From positions 1-64,000 of the forward strand of contig JAMDDH010000033.1 in NCBI GenBank assembly GCA_023488885.1: a DNA stretch of 64,000 bases. The letters run 5' to 3'. The notes under the pieces were generated by a model. The model had not been told where the DNA came from. It did no database searches and was given only the letters and a program-made list of their open reading frames with translations. Within the stretch, counting starts at the first letter, position 1; each line of letters starts with the position of its first letter. The translations under genes and the position numbers were made by a program. The stretch is from Thermoplasmatota archaeon. Lineage in GTDB: Archaea > Thermoplasmatota > Thermoplasmata > Thermoplasmatales > Thermoplasmataceae. Below, one piece after another: positions 17,236-26,095 of the stretch.

Positions 17236-18183
17236 TCAAGGAATTAAAAGGATATAGATAAAGAACAATACAGGTAATACAAATATGATAACGAAAATAT
17301 AAGATGAATATCTGTACATTTTCAGGGATAACTCTATGTCAGAAATTGTCGGCTCCCTGTAATTATCGTTGATTACATATTCACCCTTCTTCTCCAGCCT
17401 TACTCCAAGGCAGTTTGAAAAACTTCCCATCGGCCAACCCGCATTTGCGCTCGCTGTGCTTGATGCGGCCCTTGGTGCATCATATGAAGCAGGTTTCAGC
17501 CGTAATACGCTGGAAGAAGTATATATGATAAATGAGCTGATCCTCGCAGGAATGTAATTAAGCAAAGTGTCAAGTAAAGATGCAAATTTTCCAAATTTGA
17601 GGTATCTAGAGTCTCTGTACCCTATCATGGAATCGAAGGTATTTGCAATTCTGTAAAAAAAGGCACCAATTACGCCGAAAAGTGAGAAATAGAACAGGGG
17701 TGAAATAAAAGCATCGACAAGTCCCTCCGAGATCGTCTCAATTGCGGCAGAGCAGATCAATTCGGGGGGGAGTTCTGCAGTTGGTCTTCTTACGACCTTG
17801 GCCAGAGATTCCCTTGCACTGTCGAGATCGTTTGCCTTCAGTGCAGATATTATGGGAGTCACATGCCGGGCCATTCCTTTAACCGAGAATGTGCTTTTCA
17901 GTAAAAAGACAGAAATCACAAGGAGAATCATAGTGGAATGCGAAGACAGACCGAGTATCAACCCAAGTATTATTACAAATATAGACTCAACGGCAACAAC
18001 AAATAATATTCCCGCTAAATACTGGTTTTTCAATTTGTTGAAATATCCTTCAAGCTTTTCAATGCTTTTTCCAATCAGGACAACCGGATGCAGCCTTGAT
18101 GGGTATTCTCCGAGTACTGCATCGGTGATGAGAGAAAGAATCACAGTAAAAACTACAAAAACAATGGGTACTTCCAGGATCAT
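17236..18183 (-). CDS. cbiB: adenosylcobinamide-phosphate synthase
   Basis: CbiB attaches aminopropanol phosphate to adenosylcobyric acid in the membrane. The 315-residue protein has the family pattern: an N-terminal hydrophobic helix followed by YPSRLHPVVLIG, further membrane helices near 60-100, 150-180 and 295-315, and the conserved FDSMIGYRDSRYLKFG and DAPRAASSTASANAGWPMG segments. It sits between the decarboxylase that makes its substrate and the CobT-like gene. Gaps of 55 and 12 bases suggest one transcript. Confidence 0.92.
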   Translation of the reverse strand: MILEVPIVFVVFTVILSLITDAVLGEYPSRLHPVVLIGKSIEKLEGYFNKLKNQYLAGILFVVAVESIFVIILGLILGLSSHSTMILLVISVFLLKSTFSVKGMARHVTPIISALKANDLDSARESLAKVVRRPTAELPPELICSAAIETISEGLVDAFISPLFYFSLFGVIGAFFYRIANTFDSMIGYRDSRYLKFGKFASLLDTLLNYIPARISSFIIYTSSSVLRLKPASYDAPRAASSTASANAGWPMGSFSNCLGVRLEKKGEYVINDNYREPTISDIELSLKMYRYSSYIFVIIFVLPVLFFIYILLIP

Positions 18184-18238
18184 CCGGAATCACCTAAGTT
18201 CAGATGATGATTTCCAAGAACCTCGGATTTACGGACTA

Positions 18239-19330
18239 TCATAACTTTCTTCCCGTTGTCATTGCCTTTTCCAGAGCTTTAAGGAATATTGTGTTGTTAG
18301 CCCTATTTTTTACTGAAATTCTGGCATACCTCTTCCCATCATTCATGAAATCGCCGAGTTCCTTGATCATTATACCGGATTCCCCCAGTTCCTCAACGAC
18401 GCGTGATACATCGGTGTCTCCGGGAAACGAAAACACAAAATAATTTGCAGAGGGAGTGCCCAGAATTTTTAATCTCAGATTTTCAACGCCTGTTATCAGG
18501 AATCTCCTTTCCTGGCTTGTCTGTGAAGGTAAGTCTTTAAACCTGTTATAGTCCATTGTCGAAATTATTTCCGCTGCGAATTGCCCCAGTGCCCACGGTT
18601 CCATTAACATAGATATGAGTTCCGTGTTCCGCTTCGCTGACATAAGATAGCCCATCCTCACAGATGCCATTCCAAATAGCTTTGTAAGTGATCGCCCGAA
18701 AATAACATTTTCATAATCTCCCAATATCTTCGACGGAAAGCTTCTCTGGTATTGTTCTGAAAAGTCCACAAATGCTTCATCGATGAATACTGTTGCCCCT
18801 TTTTTTCTTGCATAATCTATTATTTCAATCAGTTCGTTTGGGGGAATCGATGTGCCTACTGGATTTGAAGGGCTCGCTACAAACAGCAAATCGAAATTGC
18901 GTTGTGCGATTTTCTCGCTCATTCCCTGTAAATCAATACTCTGAATCGTATCCACTGTCATCTCGGATGACCTGGCAGCACGCTCGTATTCAGAAAAACA
19001 AGGTTCTATTATAAGTGCCTTTTTTCCGCGATTCAACTGACATATCCTATATATAAGATACGTCAGTCCAGGGCCCAGAAGTATTTGTTCTGGTGACATT
19101 TGAGACCATTCGGAGAGTCTTGTGACATAATGTGAAAGATCAGTGTCCGGGTAAGCTCTGTACCAACTCTCCTTTAGTTTGATTTCATCCATTGTTACAG
19201 GGTTGAAGTCATTGAGGTTTGAACTGTAGTCAAGCACTGACAAAGGATCTATTCCGTGTTTCCTCGAAAAATTCCAGATATTTCCTCCATGTGAGTTAGT
19301 GCCGTAGTGCAATGGAATAAGTAATTCCAA
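18239..19330 (-). CDS. cobD: threonine-phosphate decarboxylase-like PLP enzyme
   Basis: A 363-residue fold type I PLP enzyme of the histidinol-phosphate aminotransferase/CobD group. It begins HYGTNSHGGNIW, the CobD/CobC-type N-terminus, and has NPVGT, DEAFVDF and the PLP lysine K217 in SLTKLFG. CobD decarboxylates L-threonine phosphate to aminopropanol phosphate, the substrate of the neighbouring CbiB; the context supports this over histidinol-phosphate aminotransferase. A minus-strand box CAATTTATG near 19358-19366 lies about 30 bases upstream of the ATG. Confidence 0.87.
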   Translation of the reverse strand: MELLIPLHYGTNSHGGNIWNFSRKHGIDPLSVLDYSSNLNDFNPVTMDEIKLKESWYRAYPDTDLSHYVTRLSEWSQMSPEQILLGPGLTYLIYRICQLNRGKKALIIEPCFSEYERAARSSEMTVDTIQSIDLQGMSEKIAQRNFDLLFVASPSNPVGTSIPPNELIEIIDYARKKGATVFIDEAFVDFSEQYQRSFPSKILGDYENVIFGRSLTKLFGMASVRMGYLMSAKRNTELISMLMEPWALGQFAAEIISTMDYNRFKDLPSQTSQERRFLITGVENLRLKILGTPSANYFVFSFPGDTDVSRVVEELGESGIMIKELGDFMNDGKRYARISVKNRANNTIFLKALEKAMTTGRKL

Positions 19331-19587
19331 TCAGCTTTAAAACATAACCATTAGTACATCATAAATTGTAACACTTCCTCATGCTTCTTTTTATTATCAA
19401 GGTTCACATTCTTTAGTACTTAGGCCACATCCACTTTCGAACCCGCCATTGATTAAAAAAACCAATTTTTAACAGCAGTTAGATCGCGCGAAGTAGACGG
19501 GACTTCCGAACAATACCCAACTGTTGCAGTGTAATTGTTTTCGACTCAACCCGTAATTTTTTGATGTTCATCTAGATTCCATAAGAT

Positions 19588-20364
19588 TCAGGTTTGCACT
19601 CCGAAGTTTTCCTGATAGAATATTGTTCCTACCTTTGTTACTATGGAGATTTCTGTTTCGTAGCTGTTTTGAGCTGTCCCATTGATAAACTTGAAATTTT
19701 CAGTTAAGGGGGCATTTCCACTAAAGTTGTAATAAGAGTATCTCGGGAGTGAGCCTGTTGAGTTCTTAACATCCACAGCTACTTTTACCGTCGAATTAGA
19801 GGTATGCCCAAATATGGACGCAGATATAGAAGCACCAGTTGAGTTTGTGGAAATATTACCATAAATGCCGTAAACCGCGATAGGGTTTACAGGCAAATGA
19901 TAATGCACAACTAAATTAGGAGACCCGTGAATAACATTGCTCCCCTCCATAATCAGGTAATACCCAGCAGGAGCGAGTGAATAAGAACCAGGAGAGTCCA
20001 ATACTGTTGAATTCCATTCAGTATTGACATGTTTTTCATTGGAAGAGATATTGTATTTTGCGATGCCATGAAACGGAGAAGGAGCGGTAGTGCTAATTTC
20101 ACTAGGATTCACGCCTTCATAATACACAAAGAGTCCTTTCAGGTAAGTACTTCCATCGATGTTGAAACCCCCAGATGCGTTTGAAATAACTATGCTCATG
20201 TTTATTGGGAGTGCTTCACCTTGCTTGATAGTATCATTTGCCGTAGTTACATAAACATTCACAACTTCCAACCTATTCGTAGATAATTGCAAATATATCG
20301 CTGTTGAAATTATGATCATAAACGCAACAGCCAAGATAACTAACAACCTTAGCCTTTTACTCAT
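19588..20364 (-). CDS. membrane-anchored secreted protein, unknown function
   Basis: A 258-residue protein with a basic start (MSKRLR), one hydrophobic helix (about 7-26) and a beta-rich extracytoplasmic domain with many N-x-S/T sequons. I do not recognise the family. A box ACTTTTTTAAT at about 20386-20397 on the minus strand lies roughly 27 bases before the ATG, so the gene probably has its own leaderless promoter. It is single-gene and lies within the cobalamin region without an evident link to it. Confidence 0.65.
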   Translation of the reverse strand: MSKRLRLLVILAVAFMIIISTAIYLQLSTNRLEVVNVYVTTANDTIKQGEALPINMSIVISNASGGFNIDGSTYLKGLFVYYEGVNPSEISTTAPSPFHGIAKYNISSNEKHVNTEWNSTVLDSPGSYSLAPAGYYLIMEGSNVIHGSPNLVVHYHLPVNPIAVYGIYGNISTNSTGASISASIFGHTSNSTVKVAVDVKNSTGSLPRYSYYNFSGNAPLTENFKFINGTAQNSYETEISIVTKVGTIFYQENFGVQT

Positions 20365-20593
20365 TTTATTATAGCTAAAGAAAGATCATTAAAAAAGTTT
20401 GGTTTGTCCATAGAATTTCTAAAAATGTTGGAAATAAGCTGTGAAATGTCGTGCATTCGTTCCATCCCTCAACAGATCAATAAATTAGTAACTTCAAAGG
20501 CAATTTTTTTCTGTCTGTTTACAAGAATAATTAGCTGTGACATTCCGAAAGACAATTTAACGGAGAATACATCTATATCAGCAGGAAATATAA

Positions 20594-21343
20594 GTGTCGT
20601 ATACTGGAAAAAAAGGATTCCGATGTGCGCTTTCGTTCTTCACCACCATACCGTGTCGATGTTATGAATTCAACTCCAGTATGATATATTACCTAGGAGT
20701 GGTGGGCTTAATTACCGGCGTGATCTCGGGACTTGTCTTCTTTTTCACTTTACCCTATCTCGGGCACATTATCGCTGCCTCGATTGCACTCAGTTCAATA
20801 CTTATCATAACAGGGTTTAACCACATGGACGGAGTGCTTGACACCGGAGATGCACTCATGTTTCGCGGATCACCGGAGAGGAGACTTGAGATACTCAAGG
20901 ATCACTATCTGGGGGCGGGTGGATTTGGCTCTGCTTTTGTAATATATCTGCTTACCTTCAGTTCCTTGACTGCTTATTCACAGATCATTGGTTTTTCCGC
21001 CATTTTATCTGCAGAGATTCTGGTAAAATCATCCTACCCAATCATGGTGAGAAATGCACCCGGCCTCTTTCAGGCTGGTCTTTTCACGAAGTTTAAAACA
21101 ATGTCAGCTGATGCTGGAGGTATTCCCTACGTAATTAATTTTGGAATCCTGATACTGGTGAGTCTGTTCTTTAATCGAATGATTATCATAACAGCTTTTT
21201 TTTCACTAATCGTTCTTCTCATTGTAAAAAATCGTCTGATCAAAATTTTTGGAGGCTTGAATGGAGACATACTGGGCTTTATCGGAGAATTTATCCGCCC
21301 AGTATTCTTGCTGATTTTACTGACTCTTATGCTATTCGTTTAA
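20594..21343 (+). CDS. cobS: adenosylcobinamide-GDP ribazoletransferase
   Basis: CobS joins AdoCbi-GDP with alpha-ribazole (phosphate) in the last step of cobalamin assembly at the membrane. The 249 residues include the N-terminal ALSFFTTIP motif, the conserved acidic motif FNHMDGVLDTGDALMFRG near residue 77, and about five hydrophobic segments. The start is GTG 20594, placing the usual basic segment (KKGFR) before the motif. It is separated from the other cob genes by the secreted-protein gene and lies on the opposite strand. Confidence 0.9.
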   Translation: MSYTGKKGFRCALSFFTTIPCRCYEFNSSMIYYLGVVGLITGVISGLVFFFTLPYLGHIIAASIALSSILIITGFNHMDGVLDTGDALMFRGSPERRLEILKDHYLGAGGFGSAFVIYLLTFSSLTAYSQIIGFSAILSAEILVKSSYPIMVRNAPGLFQAGLFTKFKTMSADAGGIPYVINFGILILVSLFFNRMIIITAFFSLIVLLIVKNRLIKIFGGLNGDILGFIGEFIRPVFLLILLTLMLFV

Positions 21344-21370
21344 TCGGATTACGCTAGACCGCTTTCGTGA

Positions 21371-22657
21371 TTATGAAGGTTCCTTTCCATAATCAATATT
21401 CACATTTCTGGTCTCTATGCCGACTATGTACCAGATCAGTGCAGCGATAAACCCAATGACCCAGAGGCCAAGATTGAGAAGAATGAAATCGAAGATGCCC
21501 AGCATAGCGGTTAGGTAAACAGATATGACGTAAGCTGCCATTGGAGCCAGCCGAATGATTCCTATTGAAGTCGATCTTATTCTTGTAGGAACAAGTTCCG
21601 GTTCGAGCGTTGTTCTGGATGCCCATGCAAATTCGCTGAATATCATGTTGACGAATAGAAGTGGGAGGAATACCACCATATTGGCTAACATTGTGTTGAA
21701 TGCAAGAATAACGACCATCGATATTGCGCCGCCCAGAAATGATAACAACGTGAAATTTCTCCTTCCCCTGTTAATCAGGAACATGGCTGCAAAACCAGCC
21801 ACCGATGCACCTAGAAGGGCAACAAAGATGAGGACTGGATAATTGTTCGGAAAATTATAAGGGCCTATTATGTACGCCATCAGGCCAAATGTCAGGTACT
21901 GTGATACACCCATCACCATTAGTATAGCCACACTGAACAGATAAGAAGGCTGTTTAACATATTCTTCCTTCCCCTGGATAATAAGTTTTGATTTCTCCTG
22001 TTCCGCCTCGTTTTCCTTGCCCATAACCCGAAGCCATCTGTACGACTCAGGAAGCAAAATCCGTGAATATATCATGAGAAAGACCAGTATTGTAGCAGAT
22101 ACAAGAAGAATGAACCTGAAGGAGAGATCTCCAGAACCGGACATTCCAATGAAAATATGGTTCAGCACTGGACTCAGGCGCGATTCAAGTGTAGCTTCTA
22201 TCAGGAATATTCCGGACATGAATGCAGAACCTATGTTATTGAAATTTGCAACGAACGTCAGGAGCTTGGATCTTTCAGCGAATGAGAAATCCTCTGAAAT
22301 CAGTGAAAGCCCGGACGGTTCCTCGCCTCCGACTCCGAATTCGGAGAGGATTAACCCGATAAGGAGAAGGATAAGATTGGAAGCGAAAACCAGGAAAATT
22401 ATCCCAAAACCGTAAGAAATCATGGTGGCAATAAACACTCTTTTCCTGCCAATCTTATCCGCCATAATCCCCATTATGAGATTCCCTAGCATTATGACAA
22501 TCGGACCGATGGCGAGAACCAGTGTCTTTGTCTGTAGTGAAACGCTGCTCAGGAAAGGGAATGAGAGAGAAAGCGGCCCTATTGTTGCTATAATTCCCCA
22601 CATAAAGAAACTTGAAGTGGTCGAAACCAAAATTGATCTTTGTTTACTGGAATGCAA
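21371..22657 (-). CDS. MFS transporter under TPP riboswitch control
   Basis: A 428-residue, twelve-helix major facilitator protein of the sugar-porter/SP type, with motif A (GIMADKIGRKRVF) between helices 2 and 3 and PESYRW after helix 6. The start is taken as TTG 22657, because a perfect Shine-Dalgarno GGAGGTG (22664-22670) stands six bases before it; a longer frame to 22675 would place the ribosome site inside the gene. The upstream TPP riboswitch makes transport of thiamine or a precursor the best guess. Thermoplasmatales are known to have THI-element-linked transporters; specificity here is inference. Confidence 0.85.
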   Translation of the reverse strand: MHSSKQRSILVSTTSSFFMWGIIATIGPLSLSFPFLSSVSLQTKTLVLAIGPIVIMLGNLIMGIMADKIGRKRVFIATMISYGFGIIFLVFASNLILLLIGLILSEFGVGGEEPSGLSLISEDFSFAERSKLLTFVANFNNIGSAFMSGIFLIEATLESRLSPVLNHIFIGMSGSGDLSFRFILLVSATILVFLMIYSRILLPESYRWLRVMGKENEAEQEKSKLIIQGKEEYVKQPSYLFSVAILMVMGVSQYLTFGLMAYIIGPYNFPNNYPVLIFVALLGASVAGFAAMFLINRGRRNFTLLSFLGGAISMVVILAFNTMLANMVVFLPLLFVNMIFSEFAWASRTTLEPELVPTRIRSTSIGIIRLAPMAAYVISVYLTAMLGIFDFILLNLGLWVIGFIAALIWYIVGIETRNVNIDYGKEPS

Positions 22658-22660
22658 TAA

Positions 22661-22670
22661 ATACACCTCC
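22661..22670 (-). promoter_or_regulatory. strong Shine-Dalgarno fixing the MFS start
   Basis: GGAGGTG at 22664-22670 is fully complementary to the archaeal 16S 3' end (CACCTCC) and lies six bases from TTG 22657. It decides the start codon and is the likely control target of the upstream riboswitch. Confidence 0.75.
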
Positions 22671-22739
22671 AGCAAATAATCTGCTGCTAATCCAAATTGC
22701 TAACACGATAACTCTACGAAAAACGCTTGTTATACACAT

Positions 22740-22828
22740 TTCATTCCCTCCGCCAGCATTACCTGGATCAGGTTCTAAGGGTCGATCATTTGATCCTCTC
22801 AGCCTCATACGAAGCTCCCCGAACTGAC
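22740..22828 (-). promoter_or_regulatory. TPP (THI-box) riboswitch
   Basis: The minus strand carries the two conserved TPP riboswitch blocks: CTGAGAG (22797-22803) in the pyrimidine-sensing arm, and ACCTGATCCAGGTAATGC followed by TGGCGGAGGGA (about 22745-22773). The P2/P3 arm has a GATCAAATGATC hairpin. The element is 70 bases upstream of the Shine-Dalgarno of the MFS gene. A TATA-like AATATTTATG at about 22853-22863 would start the transcript just upstream. How ligand binding is read out (ribosome site masking or early termination) is not evident. Confidence 0.95.
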
Positions 22829-22851
22829 TAATTGCCTCATTATCCCCCAAT

Positions 22852-22863
22852 ACATAAATATTA
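22852..22863. promoter_or_regulatory. shared divergent TATA element (riboswitch-MFS and cobY)
   Basis: The near-symmetric ACATAAATATTA can serve both strands. It lies about 25-30 bases upstream of the riboswitch on the minus strand and about 33 bases upstream of ATG 22891 of cobY on the plus strand. No other AT-rich box is present between the two genes. Confidence 0.5.
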
Positions 22864-22890
22864 TGGCAAAGAGTGTGGTACTTAGAGAAG

Positions 22891-23439
22891 ATGCAGGGAG
22901 GACCTTCGACGATACTGAAAAGTGTAATAATTATGGCAGGCGGAAAAGGGACGAGATTTGGAAGACCTGATAAGACCCTCGTTGAAGTTAAAGGCGAAAC
23001 ACTACTCGAAAGACTCATGTCGCAGGTGTCAGAATTTTCTGGGAATATCTTTGTTTGTTCAAGCAATAATAGTCCCACAGTTGTGGAAGTTTCCAGGAAA
23101 AAAGAATATAAACTTCTCATGGAGCCAGGAAATAACTTTGTAGAAGCGGTGCGAACCTGTCTTACATCCATAAATAAATTCCCCTGCCTTGTTCTGCCGG
23201 GTGACATATTTCTCGGTGACGCCCGAGTGTTAAGCAAATTTATTGATTTTTTCACCTCCTCGCCGGCGGACCTGGTTACACTAATCCATAATTCCATGCC
23301 GCTAGGGATCAGCATTTATCGGAAATTACCGGGGGCAGGGGAAGTATTGAGTCACGAAAATTATGATTGTAATGAAAATATGATCTATAATGTAAATACA
23401 GGAGAGGATTACATGGCCCTTCTGCATCAGCTTCGATAG
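22891..23439 (+). CDS. cobY: CobY-like adenosylcobinamide-phosphate guanylyltransferase
   Basis: A 182-residue nucleotidyltransferase with the N-terminal signature IMAGGKGTRFGRPDK (about residues 13-27) and a metal site LPGDIF near residue 105. Its size and motif fit archaeal CobY, which transfers GMP to AdoCbi-phosphate and replaces bacterial CobU. MobA-like molybdenum cofactor guanylyltransferase is the main alternative; the nearby cobS, cobT, cbiB and cobD favour CobY. ATG 22891 agrees with a TATA box some 33 bases upstream; an upstream GTG at 22873 is less likely. Confidence 0.8.
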   Translation: MQGGPSTILKSVIIMAGGKGTRFGRPDKTLVEVKGETLLERLMSQVSEFSGNIFVCSSNNSPTVVEVSRKKEYKLLMEPGNNFVEAVRTCLTSINKFPCLVLPGDIFLGDARVLSKFIDFFTSSPADLVTLIHNSMPLGISIYRKLPGAGEVLSHENYDCNENMIYNVNTGEDYMALLHQLR

Positions 23440-23446
23440 GAGATCA

Positions 23447-24781
23447 TTACATTTCCACATTAAAGTTGATATCAGAGTAATATTTTCCTGTTCGTACCCG
23501 CACAAACAAAACGATGCAGAAAGCGATGAATATCAGCATGATGCTTATAACTGCGGATGTGTGTGCGACAGAATTCGATAGTATTATGCTTTCAAAGATT
23601 ATAAACACGAACGACAGGATTGATACCATTGGAATGGGCATTGACAGGTAAGATCCCGCCGACTTCAGATATCTGATAAGGGCAAAGTTTGAAATCGTGT
23701 GAACTGTCAGAAACAATATGCTGACTATTCCGGTAACTACGATGAAATAGTAATACAAATCCTGCGTCAAATTTGCAATGGCAGAAAGTGTTATTGTTAT
23801 CACCATTATTGTTACGGCCACCATGCGCAGGGTTGTTCTTGTACCCTTCACTGCAATAATGATTCCATCTTCCAGAACTTTTGTGAACGAATTTCTGAAA
23901 GCATTCAGATAAGCAGCTGAGAGATTGAGGGCACTGTTTATGGCAATTACAGAGAAAAGTAATTCCCCAAATAGACCCAGTGATGACGGCAACCCGTAGA
24001 ACAAACTTAAAGGATTCACAGTGAAGGCGGCAATACCTGCTGAAGAAAAAAATACTGAGATAATAAAGACCGGTGCAAGCATGAGGGCTGAAAGCAGGAG
24101 ATACGCGTATAAGACCGATCTGTGTGTATTGCGTTTCCAGTCCTTTGTGTTTTCCGACAGGAATATGGATGACCCTATGCCGGCAAAAGCCAGAATACCA
24201 AAAGGAAGTGCAGAAAACAGTGAATTGCTGGAAAAGCTGTATTTCAGTACGTTGTGTGGAGTTCCACTTAATGCCATGAATACAGATAAGCCAATAATAA
24301 AACCAATTTCTATGATACCAGAAACTAAGATGTAACGCATAGTTATTCTCAAGCCACGAAAAACTATGAGGATAAGGTAGAGTGAAATTACTGATGAGAA
24401 GCCAACATTAAAGAATAGATTCCCAGAAAGATGTGCAGGGACAAAGGTGTCCACAAAGAAATTCAAAAAGAGAACTATTGAAGGAAACGCCATGAAGCTG
24501 TATGTTAGATAAAGAATCGCCGTGAATATTCCTGCACCTTTTCCGAACGTGCGTCCTACGTAACTGTAGTACCCGCCATTCGTTGACATAACTCTTGAAA
24601 AGGAATACCCAGTAAAAACAGTAAAAGCTCCTACTAATGTTGATAACATAAGAGCCAGAAATGACCAGTGCCCCATGATGCCCAAGACTATGGGAAATAG
24701 TGCGACGAGATTCAATACTGGACCAGCTGAGGAAAGTCCTTGCATAAGTGCCTCGTAAAAGGTTATCTTGCCATTTTCCAT
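23447..24781 (-). CDS. APC family amino acid permease
   Basis: A 444-residue protein with twelve hydrophobic segments and the APC N-terminus (ITFYEALMQGLSSAGPVLN, unwound helix 1 region) and the GGYYSYVGRTFGKGAG loop between helices 2 and 3. Members are secondary transporters of amino acids or polyamines; substrate is unknown. A TATA-like ACTAAATTTTTT at about 24809-24820 (minus) lies some 30 bases from the ATG, and two inverted repeats farther upstream (24847-24862, 24874-24885) may be regulator sites. Confidence 0.88.
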   Translation of the reverse strand: MENGKITFYEALMQGLSSAGPVLNLVALFPIVLGIMGHWSFLALMLSTLVGAFTVFTGYSFSRVMSTNGGYYSYVGRTFGKGAGIFTAILYLTYSFMAFPSIVLFLNFFVDTFVPAHLSGNLFFNVGFSSVISLYLILIVFRGLRITMRYILVSGIIEIGFIIGLSVFMALSGTPHNVLKYSFSSNSLFSALPFGILAFAGIGSSIFLSENTKDWKRNTHRSVLYAYLLLSALMLAPVFIISVFFSSAGIAAFTVNPLSLFYGLPSSLGLFGELLFSVIAINSALNLSAAYLNAFRNSFTKVLEDGIIIAVKGTRTTLRMVAVTIMVITITLSAIANLTQDLYYYFIVVTGIVSILFLTVHTISNFALIRYLKSAGSYLSMPIPMVSILSFVFIIFESIILSNSVAHTSAVISIMLIFIAFCIVLFVRVRTGKYYSDINFNVEM

Positions 24782-24846
24782 ATTTACAGCATCGTGCGGT
24801 TATGAAAAAATTTAGTTCGCTTTCTTAACTTGAAAAGTCTTAAATT

Positions 24847-24862
24847 GTGAAGTATACTTCAC
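24847..24862. promoter_or_regulatory. perfect 16-bp palindrome, candidate operator
   Basis: GTGAAGTATACTTCAC is a perfect palindrome located 66 bases upstream of the APC permease ATG and upstream of its TATA-like box. This location fits an activator or repressor dimer site. A shorter repeat with a related half-site, TTACT-TT-AGTAA, follows at 24874-24885. Confidence 0.5.
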
Positions 24863-24981
24863 TAAATTCAACTTTACTTTAGTAACTTATTCGACAACCT
24901 TGTGCGTAAATGCCGGTTAAAACAGCAAACTGCGTTTTACGGTGCAAATATCATACAATCATCCCCTTTTTTTATCGGATG

Positions 24982-25001
24982 GGGACCGGCGATCCGGTCC
25001 C
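24982..25001. terminator. 8-bp GC-rich hairpin next to transposase 3' end
   Basis: GGGACCGG-CGAT-CCGGTCCC forms a perfect 8-bp stem, 17 bases beyond the stop of the transposase gene. A run of seven T on the plus strand lies just to its left, which on the minus strand reads as A, so it is not a classical T-tailed terminator for the transposase. It may be a transposon end structure or mRNA 3' stabiliser. Confidence 0.4.
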
Positions 25002-25018
25002 AGGTAGGTAATGCAGCT

Positions 25019-25879
25019 TCATGACTGCTCACTGGCAATCGGGTAACTTTGCTGATCCGTCAGATATCTCTCCATAATTTCGTTTGGAGTTGTTACCTGG
25101 TTGTCCATCTTACTAATCACGGGTCTGTTGTTGTACCAGAACATGAAACTGTCGGGGCTTCCAAATGTCCATCTGAACTTATCGTAGTTTTGCCAGAGTC
25201 TTGAAAGTGCGAGATGAACTCTGTTCCCATGCTTGTCAGCTTCTACGTTCACCACTCCTTTTTTCTTCATGTAGTACCTCAGGTCAGTTGCCCCATATAG
25301 AATGCTGAGTATTCCACTCCTCAGGTAGAGATTTTGAATCTTCAATGTGGTGTGGTTTGTGAATTCAGATATTGAATCAACAAGCGACTGCAGGGCCTCC
25401 TTTGTGATTTTCCTGGATTCGATTATTGATAGGATTTTTTTTGTCGCCATGTCCACACACACAACTGCATATGGGTGATCCATAGCTGATTGGTGATAGT
25501 CCATGTAGATAGTTGAAAGAGGTTCTTCATGGTTCCTGCTCCTGCCATTTTGGTACGATGCCCCTTTTGACCGTATCATGTTTCGATTTCTCATGAAATT
25601 GTAAATCTGATAATATGAAACGTTCTTGCCCTTACTCTTCATGAGGTAATATATTGTTCTGGACCCTATTTTGTAATTGATCCAAAGGTCCTCTATCTCT
25701 TTAGCCTCTTCCTGCGAAAGTGAGGAAAACTTCCTCTTGGTCCCGTTCCCGCTAACGTCCTCTTTGAGGATTTGCTGAACACGTCTTGGCGTTACATTGA
25801 ACATCTTAGCGAGATCACTGACCTTGTATCCATTTTCGACGCTTTTTATTATGAATCTCTTGTCATCAGTGCTAAGCAT
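25019..25879 (-). mobile_element. IS481/IS3-like transposase with degenerate catalytic site
   Basis: The 286-residue protein has an N-terminal helix-turn-helix pair (about 8-40 and 55-105) and an integrase-like core from about 120 to 270. D127 in YMDYHQS matches the first DDE residue. The second motif, expected as D-x-G, reads RSG (187-189), and the expected glutamate after the 'NG' turn is H222 (HGNRVHLAL). The wyNnRP and TPNE motifs at the end are kept. So the frame is intact but the catalytic triad seems lost. ATG 25879 is chosen since a box CCCATAAAAGTA lies about 27 bases upstream. I could not define terminal inverted repeats or target duplications. Confidence 0.7.
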
Positions 25880-26033
25880 AGTATCAAGAATACATGACAC
25901 AGGGTACTTTTATGGGTTTTCTGTATGGCGTATGACAGGAAACACTGTATAGATATTGTCTGTAGTTGTGTATGAAATGAAACATAATGTTAATAAGGGA
26001 ATGCGAAATATTTTCGTTCCCAGCGTTACGCCG

Positions 26034-26042
26034 TTTATATAG
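26034..26042 (+). promoter_or_regulatory. archaellin promoter TATA box
   Basis: TTTATATAG lies 55-60 bases upstream of the archaellin ATG, giving an mRNA leader of about 30 bases that includes an AGGGG Shine-Dalgarno-like site at 26081-26086. This differs from the leaderless layout of most single genes here and suits a highly translated gene. Confidence 0.6.
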
Positions 26043-26095
26043 AAATATAGGGATATACATTAGCTCATACAGTCAAACATAAGGGGTTACATGTA

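Noticed and set aside
20404-20667. 87-codon frame ahead of and into cobS
   Set aside because: It overlaps the cobS start in another frame, has no plausible protein character and no supported start.
24982-25001. GC-rich hairpin as a transposon terminal repeat
   Set aside because: No matching inverted sequence was found at the other side of the transposase gene (25880-26000), so the element ends cannot be defined.
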